Source: Lasioglossum baleicum
Lineage: Eukaryota > Arthropoda > Insecta > Hymenoptera > Halictidae
Assembly: GCF_051020765.1 (NCBI RefSeq)
Contig: NC_134944.1
Span: 7,440,001 to 7,504,000, forward strand
Direction of reading: 5' to 3'
DNA length: 64,000 nt
The translations under genes and the position numbers were made by a program. A model generated the notes under the pieces. The model ran no database searches. It was not told the DNA's origin and saw only the letters and a list, made by a program, of their open reading frames with translations. Positions within the stretch are counted from its first letter, which is position 1, and every line of letters begins with the position of its first letter. Of the stretch, positions 12,001-24,000 are shown piece after piece.

Positions 12001-15000
12001 GTCCCTGCAGAGAGCGATCCACCAGGGACTCTACGACGATCAGACTGGAAAGATCACGGATCCCAGCACCGGAAGATCGGTCACCCTGCACGAGGCCATG
12101 AGGAACTGTCTAGTCAGCCCCACGTTGCCCTGTTACTGGGACAAAAGAGCGGATAGATTGCTCTCGCTAGCGGAGACCTGCAGAGCTGGCGTTATAGACA
12201 GAAGATCCGGGATGTTTAAAGAGCCCGGAGCTAATCGGTCCGTGAGCCTTAGCCTGGCTCTGCAGCTGGGTCTGATAGTCGACATCGAGACCACGGAGTT
12301 CAGTCTGCACCAAGCCATCACGATGAACATCTACGAGCCGTCCACTGGAAAATTCATGCACCCTTCGACCAACAGGAAGCTGACGCTGACGGAGGCCTGC
12401 AGGTCGGAGTTGATCGATCCTGTTGCGTCAATCGTCAGAGACGTCAGGACAGAGAAGTACATGTCGCTCGCCGACGCGATCTCGTCGGGAGTGATCGACG
12501 ACACTCGAGGGACCTACAACGCGGTGCCCGAGAGACCCATCGATCTGAAGGAGGCCCTGAAGAAGGGACACATCGTGCCTTCGAAGCTGCCGCTGAGCAT
12601 AGAGGAGGCCGTGGTCAGCGACCTCTATCGTAGCCAAACAGGGCTTTTCGTAGATCCTCGCAGCAACGAGGCGATCGATCTAGTCTCCGCCTTCGACACC
12701 GCGCTTCTAGATCCTGATACCACCGCTCTCAAAGACGCCACCACCGGGCAGATCACGCCGATCTCCGTAGGCATAGAGACAGGTGCCATAGACGTGCCTC
12801 GTGGACGCGTTTTAGACTCGAAAACAAGAAGAGCGTACCCAATAGACGTGGCCCTCGAACGAGGGCTTCTAGTCACCCTGGAGAAACCACTGACGCATCA
12901 GCCGAGACGAAGCTTGACTCGCAAGGACGAGCCTAAGCGCGAGTACACGTTGCACGAGGCCATCGAGAACCGTCTTGTCGACCCCGAAGTAGCTGTAACA
13001 AGGGACCCGAAGACCGGTCGATTCGCTACCGTGAACAACGCGTTGGCAGACGGCGTCCTAGACCCTAACAGCAAAGGAATCATCGAGTCAGGCTCGCTTA
13101 AAACTGCTGACGGGAAGCTTGCCCCGCGATTCGTCCGGTTCGGCGACGTCGACGTGTTCTTGGCAAGACCTATGACCTTCGAGGAAGCTCTGGAGAACGG
13201 TTCTCTGTCCGTGGAGACTGGGAAAATGACCGATCCGAAGACCAACGAGCCAGTCACGCTCAAGGAGGCCGTCAGCCTCGGGATTGTTGACTCCGACTCG
13301 GCCTTGATCAAAGATACGAAGAAGAAGAAGCTGGTGAAGCTGGCAGAGGCTATCAGAAAAGGACTGATGGACGCCGAGAAAGGCAACGTACTGGAAACCA
13401 TGAGCTCGAGACTATACCCATTGGCCAGAGCTCTAGATGAAGAGCTATTGATCACCCCGAAACGAGGACTCTCCTTCATCGAGACCCTGCAATTCGGATT
13501 GTACGACCCGTTGTCCGGTACCTTCGAAGACCCGTTCCGCGTCGCGTCCGCCCTTGATCGTAAACCAGCCGTGCTGCGAGAAGCGATCGAAGCCGGATCG
13601 ATCGATCCGTCCAGCACCGTGATCAAAGAACCCGGGACCGGTAGAGTCGTTAGCTTGTTAGAGGCAATTAGCACCGGCATAGTAGACCCCGTAGAGGGCA
13701 GGCTTTGCGGAGACCCATCGGGAAAGAGGCTTGACTTCGCGAAAGCCCTGGACCAGGGTTATATTCTCACCGCAGAAGCTAGGGTAAGTGGCACTCTTTC
13801 TTGCCTCTTCTTCTTTCTCTTCTTCTTCTTCTTCTTCTTCTTCTTTCCTATTCTCTCTGTCTCTGTCTCTTGCACTCCGTCGTTCTGTACGACGCTTACT
13901 AGATTGGTGCACATGAAATGTTTCCCTTTTTTGAGTTTTTGCCGCTCGGCGACCCCTCTGTACGCTGATAGGAAATTAGTTGTGGTAGCATGATTACTAG
14001 ACTGCGGATCTTTATTCATTTATGAAAACATTTTGGTTGAGTGAAATATAAAACATACTCTTACGTATAAAACAGTAAGAGATTAGAAAAATTTAAGAAC
14101 AGTGTTATGTTGGTTTTAATGTAACCAAGTCATTTGGGGGTTAAATCAAATTTTGGTTAGAAAAATCAATTGATGGTAGCATGATTACTAGACTGCGAAC
14201 CTTTATGTATTTATAAAAAAATTGGTTGGGTGAAATATGAAACAGTATGAGATTTGAAAAATTTCAGAACATTGCAATATTGTTTTTAATGTAATCAAGT
14301 CATTAGGGGGTAAAATCAGTTTTTGGTTAGTAAAGTTAATTAATGGTAGCATGATTACTAGACTGCGGATTTTTATGCATTTATAAAAACATTCGGTTGG
14401 GTGAACTATAAAACAGTAAGAGATTAGAAAAATTTCGGAACATTGTAAAATCAATTTTTGTTTTACTTCTGCTTCCGACGATCAATGCAGAACATTTTTA
14501 TTTTGCATCAAGGTCCGCAGTTATGGTGTCGTTACTTTCGACGTACTGAAATGATCAAGCGAAACATTTTTATCTTACAACAAATTAAGAAAATTTTTAT
14601 TTTGTACATCTACATATATGTATATTTTATGCAGTTCTATAAAATACAATTGTTGAGGATTAATTCGGAAGGACTTACAAGTTTCTTGATTGTATTACGC
14701 TGGAAATTGAATTTCACATTTTTGAGGTTATGTTTTACAACGCCACTAGTGTAAAAAGGTATACATAACAATCGCATTGATTAGCAACGAAAGAAGTCAA
14801 AATTAAACTTGAACACCTACCTAAAAACTGTAGATATAACCTTAAATATCATTTTTTACTAGCCGAACAGTATTGCAAATAAATATTCGGTTAAAACAGA
14901 GGGGCGCAGAGCGCGAAGGGAGTAGTACCCCGTGACTCTCCACGTTTTTGATTTTATTTTTGGAACAGCTTGTTGGACTGACCTGTAGAAAAGAGCGATC

Positions 15001-18000
15001 AACAATTAACATTATTTTTTCTAGACCAGTAGTTTAGATTCTCCATCATTGAAGTAGCACGTGCATTGAAAATCGATCGTATACGCTCTTCGAGATCGCG
15101 TAGAAGTAAAAAAAGAAAAAGAAATCGTGCACGACGTCCCCATTTCGTGAGCACCAACCCCATAAGCCGTCTCCCTCGATTTATCTCTACGTTCTACCGA
15201 CACGTTTCATTTCCTCTTTATTCTCACCGACTGATTCTCTAATCCTTCATTTTTTCTCTTCTAATGTTAACCGCTTGCCAAAGGTTATGGATCGTTACGT
15301 ATTGTACGCTTACCGATGCATCTTGTCGCCTATCGCTCTACGTGTGCGACGATAGCCGACGAAAATAGTGTCCTCCGCGACTGTCTCTGTCACTACCGAG
15401 CCAAGCTTGCCGGTAGCCTGTCAGCCGGCGCTACAGATCGTTGCCAAAACAAAAATACACGTCAACAATGTGTCATCGTCATCATCATCGTCAGCGTCTC
15501 GGGATATATGCATGGGGACACACCGTGGACGCGTTCTACATACCTCTCTAACGTCGCGTTTGTAGAATCGAAATGCTGGGGTCACAAAGATCCGGCAGGA
15601 TCCAGAGGGATCTCTCTCGATCCCTCCGGACCACTCTCTTCACTCTACAGTTACGCACATAATTCATCACACACACTTTGAATCGGAATAACTTTTTATG
15701 AATGGACCAAACGACTTCAATTTCTCTGTACGGCTAGAAGGATCAGTTTAGTAAATGACGTCCATTAAATATGTTGGAAAACTGTTTTTTGCTGCACCAA
15801 TAACGACAATTTAAAAGATGTGTGTTTTGTAAACTCGTATAAATTATATGCATTCTGAAAATTTCATTGAAACTGATTAATTGAAAATCATGAAAAGCTG
15901 TGATTTCTACCACTTTTGATTGTTCGTAATTCGTAGACCAATTAACCAATTTCAATGATATTTTCGGACGTATACAATTTAGACGAGTTTACGAACACGT
16001 CTTTGAAATTTTCGTTATTCACCCAGCTAAAAATCAATTTTCACTATCGTTTTCCATAATTCTGACCAAACGCATTTTTTGGCTGCTCTTTACTTTACCG
16101 GACTGAACATTTTTGCCTTTCTCCTACAAATTATGATGTATTTCCGGGGCGGCTGCAGATCGAAGTTTCGATCCTGTAGGACCAATGGTTCAGAAGTTGT
16201 GCTTGATTAAAGTTGAGCATTTTTCGGTGTTTTTGACAGGTAAGGATAGTGTCGCGCGCCGCTGACCGAGCAGATCCACTAGCTGGTAGTTGGTTGGTGA
16301 TTATTGCTCGGTAAGCGGCTCGCGATCATCACTACAACCCAATATGGCGGGCGGCGCCTTTACCTGTCAAAAACACTGCAGATTGCTCAACTTTAAGCAA
16401 GCATAACTCGTGAACCATTGATCCTTTCGGATCGAAACTTCGATTTGCAGTCGCCCCGGGTACAAATCTACTGGATCACACACCAAATACATCATAATTT
16501 ATAGGAGAAAGGCACAGATTTACTAGACGTCATTTACTAAACTAATTCTTCTAGCCTCGCAGACCAGCTCACAGTCCATCCACAAAAAAGTTATTCTGAT
16601 TTTAAGTGTCTGTGATCAATCACGTGGGCAACTCTGTAAACACATCTCTCAACTTTTCTCCCGATCGCTCTCACTTCTCATTCGCGCCTTATTCACACGT
16701 TCTCGCCTGGCTGCGTAACAGGGGGCTAATACTTCTCATTAACGACTGTCACTAATCACCGGGTCACCGACCGAGAGGAGAAACCCGTGACCGACCGTTC
16801 GCTCGCTGACAACTCGCTGACAACTCGCTGACTACTACGGTTCACTAAACAAAAATAAAACAAATAAACCGTTTAAACCACGTTTGTCGCCTGATCGCAT
16901 CGGCAATGCTAACTCTCGATCATATAGTGTTAATAACGTTTGTTGTAATCTGCACGTTGCCTCGACGAGAGTTCCGTGCTCTCCTTTCGTTCATTGTATT
17001 TTGTTGACGAAGAGTTTCGAGTCTTTCGAAAGCGGAGCACGGAAGAAGGAGATAATGTATTAACGCGTATCGCGAGTCGACTGCGTTTCGTCGTTCAGAC
17101 GCTCTTTGATTGACCTTGGCCGATCTTGAATTGATTTTTAGCGCGATCGCAGTCTATTCGCGATGGTCTGTGTACCACGGGTGTAACGATTTCCATCGAA
17201 TCGACAGCGACTAGTCGTGGCCACGTGTTTACGCTTCCGGGCTGCCATAATTCGACACCATCGACCAGTCACACGAAAACTCACTCCCCGTACATCGCCA
17301 TCAGGTCGTCGCACTGTTACAGTATTCATTCGCCTCTCGAAACGCTTCCGAGCATCCTCCACTCTAAACAATCGCTACGAACAATCGAACAATGCTTTCA
17401 GCATAGATTATTATACGAAATCATCGTGGAAACGCGACGTTTTGAATTTAGTACACAAGTTTCAATCTCTACTCCATTTAAAATTTCAGTTTTTCCTGTC
17501 GATTGCTTAAAGTAAAGACTCCTCGGAATTGTTCGGATCGGAATCACTGTAACAGTTCGAACAATTTGCTCGTCACACATCTCTCGAGCCATTCGAACCT
17601 CACGAGATGCATTTCGCCATGTTTGTTTTTGTCACTGAAAGTTTTCTCATTTTTTTGCAGGTATTATTCCCCTCTAGATCCTCGTTTCGTTCGTTCTAGC
17701 GCCAGAGTTTTCTAGGAAATCTCGGAGCATCCCCCCGCAAAACGCGTGTTCCACAATACCAACATCCCTCTCGTCCACACATTCTTGATACATCCCGTTG
17801 TTACTCAACAAACCCCGTGTGCAATCTCGTCATACCCCGGTTCACCGTTTGTTCGATCACAGTCTCGCTCCATCAAAGCTGTGTCGTTTATTATCGTCGA
17901 GAAAGAGAGAGCCCGCGCGTATCTCTTGGTTTTTCTTTTCAGTAATTGTATACCTATGCTTGCAGAAACAAAACGCGTCTAAATTGACGAGAACGCGGCT

Positions 18001-21000
18001 TCCGTTCTGTTCCATCGTTCGCTTGCCGACTGCATATACGAACAAAACCACGTACGGGACGAGTATGCAGTCCGATTACTCGCTGCCAGATATCAATCAG
18101 ACCTATTTTGGGCTCTTCTAAAACTGTGTTTTGTTGTTCTTGTTTTTTATTTTTATTTTAACTGATTACACGCGCATTTGTCCGCGTATACGCGCGTGCG
18201 AATGCTGACTGCGGATCCTCGTGCAAAATCAAAATTCTCCGATAATGAAAATGTGCATTGAACGATAAACACATAAAATCCGCAGTCTAGCAATATACAA
18301 AATTGTCCCAAAATTCCTTCAACATTGAAAATAAGAGGTTCCTGAGATCATTTGAAGCAACATTTTCCTTTGCAGAAATGTTATCCGCGGCTTTGTTTAG
18401 CAGTTACAGTAAATTTTCGATAGACGCGAAAATCTTTTCACGATAGATGCGAGAAAAATATCCCCTCCAACTGAATACACTGATCTCGGCTCGGTATATC
18501 GGTGTGAACCACTACTAACGCGACGCGGAGAGTCGCAGTCGTCGGCACAGTTCAAACGCCCGTGAGTTATTTTCCATGATTCTGTTATGGGACTTTCACC
18601 ACCTTATTTCTGGTATTTTTCTGATTAAAATGATACCAAACACGATATAATTTAAACAGAATTTAGTGGTTTGATTGACGATGAAAGTTACGGGCGCAAG
18701 GAAGGACAGCGTATAGGAAAGAAAGAGACGCGGAGAGTCGCAGTAGCCGGCACAGTTCAAAGGTCCGCGCGTGGTCTCGCTTTACACGCGCTGTCCTTCT
18801 CTAGATTCGGCTCGGCCTTTGAAGCGTTGAAGCTCGAAAAAATAGGACCACGATCGAAAGATGCAAAGAAATCCCCCCGATGCGTTCGCATCTATAGAGA
18901 ATTTACTGTATTAACGAAAAACACGGACCAATCACAGCGCGACCTAGACGCGTATCGGCACAGTCGTGTTTTTCCTTAATAACTCCAAAACAAAGCCGCG
19001 GATAACATTTCTGCAAAGGAAAATGTCGCTTCGAATGACGTCAGGAACCTCCCATTTCCGGCTGTTGAAGGAATTTTGTATACACAGGGTGCTCACGCTA
19101 TTACCAGTCAGCGTTTCTCTCGCGAATAATAAATACTAGAAAAGAATTCGTTTTTGTTCCCTTCATAAATGAAGATGCACGGAATGCTACTTTTCAAATT
19201 ATACAATGAATTATTCGCATGAAAAACGCCGGCTAGAGTAACAACGCGACCACCCGGTATATCGCACCGCTAGATACGCACACAAGTGCCGTACTGTTGC
19301 GTTCTACACGTTCCAAAAGTGTGTGTATGTGTTTTGCATGCGTGAGATACATTTATAAGCTTACCATTGTTGCCCCCCGCCCCTTACATTTATGCGACTC
19401 TTGTATTTTGTTAATAATCGTAATTTGCAGATCAGCCGACCCGTCGGTAAGGGGTCGGTGTCCATTTCTTCCATTTCGACTATGTTCTAGGAGAGCACGT
19501 TAGATATTAAGTCCTGATATATATATATCGTTCGATCATCGCGCGTTCCTTTGGTGGAAGCGATAACCGGTATCAATCAACTGTTCTCTGTTGCAAATGA
19601 TAGCAAGCGGTCGAGGAGAAGTACAAGCTGTGCGACGAGACTTCCTCGAAGCTGTTACAATGGATAGCCGAGGTCGAGGACAAGCTGGCCAACCAGGACA
19701 ACGTCAAGGAGGACGTTGACCAACTGCGAGCGCAGATCAACGCGATGAAGGTTTGCGAGAACACTCTGTTTGTGATAGACAACCCTCGTCAACCCCCTAA
19801 ACATGTTAAGAAAGAAAACAAATTTTTATCTGAGTCCAGTTTGTTGCAATTCGGGTTAAGCACACATTATGATTAAAATTGCACAAAATCCAAATAAATT
19901 CGGTTCTGTCGTTTTTATACAGGGTATTTCACCTAACTTGACCACCTTGAATATCTTTGTTATTTTTAAAGATACAGTGACTCCCACAAATATTCGGACA
20001 CTCTTAAAAAGGCCGATAATTTTTTTAATATTGTACTATACGATTTGAACTTTTTTGGGAAAGCTAGGAGCAATTAGTTTATACTACAAGATGTGAAAAA
20101 AATTTTTCCAAAAATTGCAATTGATCGGAATTGTAGAAAAAAAAATACTAAAAGTTGCATTTTACAACTTTTTTAATGCGGTTATATATTGAAAATTTAC
20201 AACATACGTTTCGTAGATCTTTGTGAATTAAACATATTCTGACAATTACGTTGAAATCGGTCGACGTTCCAATGAGCTACAAACGTTTAAAGATGGTAAA
20301 AATTGCAGATTTTCACGATTCTCGGCCTATAACTGCAGATTCTTACATCTTTCACAGTGCATACAGTTGACACAGATCTACAAAACGTATTTTTTTAAAT
20401 TTTCAATATAGGCCCACATTAAAAAGTTGCGAAACACAACTTTTAGTACATTGTATACAATTCCGACCAATTGCAATTTTCAAAAATATTTCTTTTCACA
20501 TCCTGTAGTAAATTAATTGCTCTAGCTTCCCAAAAAAGTTCGAATCGTACAGTACAATTGTAAAAAAGTTATCGGCTTTTTAAGGGTGTCCGAATATTTG
20601 TGGGAGTCACTGTACGTCAAATGTCTCAAGGTAAAAGTTGAATGATAAAATGGGGCTCATACGAAACCAAAAAATTTTTGTTTTTATATTGTTTTTTTTT
20701 TGGAGATGTGAAGGTCACCTTCATTTTCTTAATACATCAATCGATGCAGCTGGACGTTCGTTATAAAAAAGTACTACCCTATGTATGTCGAAAAGTTAGT
20801 AGTTCAGGAGATTTCAATTTAAATAATTCTAAAACACCATTGAAATGAGAAAGGAGAGTCTACCCTCTTAAAGTTGAAAGTTGGAGGATGTTCTTTTGAT
20901 CACCGGGTAATTTGACAACGATCACGATTTTTCAGGAGATCAAGGATGACCTGGAGGCCCACGCCAGACCAGTTTCTTCCTGCTTGGACCAGATTCGCCA

Positions 21001-24000
21001 GGTGGTGCTGACCGGTGGCAACGTGTTGTCCAGCGAAGAGGTGTCCACTTTGGAGAAGAACGGTCGGTCGCTGAAGACCAGATTCGACAGAGCTACAGAC
21101 CGCACCGAGAGGATGGTCAGGCGTCTGATGGCTGCCAGGGACGAGCTGGTCAAATTCAAGTGAGCGTCGTCCTTATTATTAGACTGCGGATCTTTATGCA
21201 AAATAAAAATGTTTTGCATTGATTGTGGGAAGCAGGAACAACATAAGAATTGATTTCAGACCTCAACGACTTCGTTATATTAGAAGCAACAATACGACAT
21301 TGTTGAATAGGTTTCATTCTTTTACTGTTTCATATTTCACCCAACCAATTTCTTCATAAATACATAAAGACCCGCAGTCTACTTATTACTATTTTAAATT
21401 GAAGCCAGACATGCTTCTAACACCGATTCTTCCAGGAACGAGCTGTCGACGTTCTCGCACTGGCTGGACAACGCCAGGCGAGTCCTGGAGGAGAAGGAAC
21501 ACTCCTTGTCCGACTTGAACAGACTGAGCAGCAGCACCGACGCCACGAGAGACTTCATCAGCGACGTGATCGCCCACCAAGCCGATCTTCGATTCATCAC
21601 GATGGCCGCGCAGAAGTTCGTCGACGAGAGCAAAGAGTTCTTGCACGTACTCAACGAATTCCGCACCAGTTTGCCTCAGAGGCTGCCTCACAAAGAGCCG
21701 TTCTCCAGCCAGGACTCTCCCGTGCGCGGCGAGGTGTCGATCGTCACTGCCCAATACAAAGATCTATTGTCCAGAGCGAACCTACTGTCGGACAGGCTCT
21801 CCGGAGTCGGTGGAAGACAGAGGGACTACCGCGAGTCCTTGGAGAAAGCCAGAAGGTGGCTGAAAGAAGTCGAACCCAAGGTACACAGAGTGATTTCCGA
21901 GGCTATCGCCGCCGAGCCGAAACAAGTCGAAGAACAGCTGAGCAAAGCCAAGGCGTTGAACAACGAGATGCTGGCTAACGAACGGTTGGTGGAGAACGTC
22001 AAGGTTACCGTGGACGCTTTACTGAGGTCACTGGACGGGCAGCTGACGCCTAAAGAAGTTGACGAGCTGGAGGAACCTGCCAGAGCTCTGGAGGACAAGT
22101 ACAGACAGTTGACCAACGCGATCGCTGAGAAGTGTCAGGAGCTCGACGCGGCTCTGGTGCGCAGCCAGGGCGTGCAGGATGCGTTGGACAGTCTCGTGCA
22201 GTGGTTGAACAGCATCGAGAGCCAATTCAAGCAAGTATCTCGAAGCGCGGTTAATTAATGTAACACAGAGGATCAATGAACTAATGGTTATTCTTTGCAG
22301 GAACATCCAGCGACCAGCGAGCTTGCAGAAAGAGCGGCTCGAGGAGCAGCAGAGGGACCAGCGACTGCTTCAAGCCGACCTGGACAGTCATCGTCTGAGC
22401 GTGGAAGCTGTGGCAACGAGCGCGAGAGATCTCCTAACGAACTCCAGCAACGCGAAGATCGCGAAACACATCGAGGGCAAGCTGAAGGACGTGCAAGGTA
22501 GATTCGAGAAGCTGATGGACAAATCGTTGCGCAGAGGAGAGTTCCTCGACGAGATCGCGCAAGCCCTCGGCGACTTCCTCGTGGAGACGACGAAGTTCGA
22601 CAGTTGGTACGCGCACATGATCGAAGCCCTCGAGTCGAGGGATCTGAGCAAGCTGGACGTCGCCGAATACGAGACCAAGATGGCGAATTTGATGGACAAA
22701 CGGGAAGACCAGCGAGCTAGTTTCGAGGACCTGATCCGCAACGGGAAGACTCTGATCTCGAAGAAGGACGTGACAGACGTCGCGCCGATCAGAGACAAGA
22801 TCAAGGCACTGGAGACGCAGTGGAAGGAGGTGAACAACTTGATCGACGAGAAACAACGTCTCAGCAAGTCCAGAGCCGAGCAGTTGTCCGCCTACGAGAA
22901 GCTAAGAGATCAGGTGATCGATTGGCTGACTAGAACCGAGAACAAGGTCCAGGTACTGGAACCTGTGGCCGTCGACTTGGACAAGCTGAAGAGACAGGTC
23001 GACGAGCTAAAACCGATTCAGAAGGAGTACCGCGATTACGGCAACACCGTCGACAAGGTCAACGACCTCGGCATCGCCTACGACGGTTTGCTAAAAGAGC
23101 GAACCGAGAGCCCTACTCGCAGACGCGGTAGCACCAGCCCTACAAAGAGGCCAGGTACGTTTCGGTCGCTTCTGTGGGCCCTGGAACCGTGTACCCATCA
23201 TCTTGCGTACCCTCATCGCTTGGTAGTCTTAACATTTTGAGCCTGGCGCATCGTATCGGCACGCTTTCACTCGACCATCATGATTTTGCGCACCTGTTCA
23301 CTTCTCTTTGATTTATCCTCCGCGTAAATCCGGGCTCAAAGTTGTTAACCTTCCCATACACCATGCAGCATCCTCACGGTCATTTCTAGCATATCACTGT
23401 CATCGTTCGGTCAACACACATACACCATATTTTTTTTTGTAGTACGCCGAATGTCACAAGACGGTCGCTCACCATCTCCCGCTAAATTGTATGCTGCTCA
23501 AAGTCCGGTCTCCCCAGGTGGTAGCAGCGGGTTCAGTAGCCGCCGCTCCAGCCAAGATGGTTTCCATCTGGAGGACCTGTCGCCAGTCCAGCAACAGCTC
23601 TCCGAGATCAACAACAGGTACGGACTGCTGGGAGTTCGTTTATCCGACCGGCAAACTGAGCTGGACAACGTGAAGGAGGAGCTACGAAGGCACGTGGACA
23701 ATCTGAAGACCCTGTCTCAGTTCTTGGAGAAGGTGAGCATCATATCCTTCGCTTTAAAGGTATCTCGTGACCATAACGACGTGTTTCCATTCAGATCAAG
23801 CGTCAAATACCGAAAGAGAGTATGCCAAGCACCAAAGAAGAGGCGGACAAGACGGCCAAGCAGATCAAGATCGTGATCGAGGAGATGTACGAGAAGCAAT
23901 CGCTGCTGGACACCACGAGAACTCAGGTTCGCGACCTGGTGAGGCGCAAGAAAGGCGCGGACGGTGTGGATAGGTTGAACGACGAGATGGAGGACGTGAC

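Larger units (their letters stand above)
13784..19603 (+). other. shot intron (5.8 kb) with nested repeats
   Basis: It begins GTAAGTGGC and ends ...AAATGATAG. A TTC microsatellite lies at about 13803-13850. The remainder contains a tandem triplicate (13983-14460), a nested hairpin pair (15665-16615), a short TAGACTGCGG-type element (18207-18287) and a TIR element (18293-19081). A CpG-richer block at 16600-17400 has no supported exon. Confidence 0.7.

Noticed and set aside
4352..13912. Long open frames on the - strand within the giant exon (for example 4352-5176, 11336-12091, 12898-13680)
   Set aside because: They mirror the codon composition of the repeats on the other strand and have no coherent domain; the + strand frame spans the whole exon.
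13784..13993. Read-through of the giant exon to the stop at 13991
   Set aside because: It begins with a consensus GTAAGT donor and encodes a Phe-rich TTC-microsatellite tail; phase-0 splicing to 19604 restores the rod.
18671..18979. 102-codon open frame as a transposon protein
   Set aside because: It lies inside a TIR element but has no transposase motif, and its sequence overlaps self-complementary repeats.
22235..22236. GT at 22235 as donor for the shot 21436 exon
   Set aside because: Its use shifts the next exon out of the spectrin-repeat frame; the GC donor four bases upstream keeps it.
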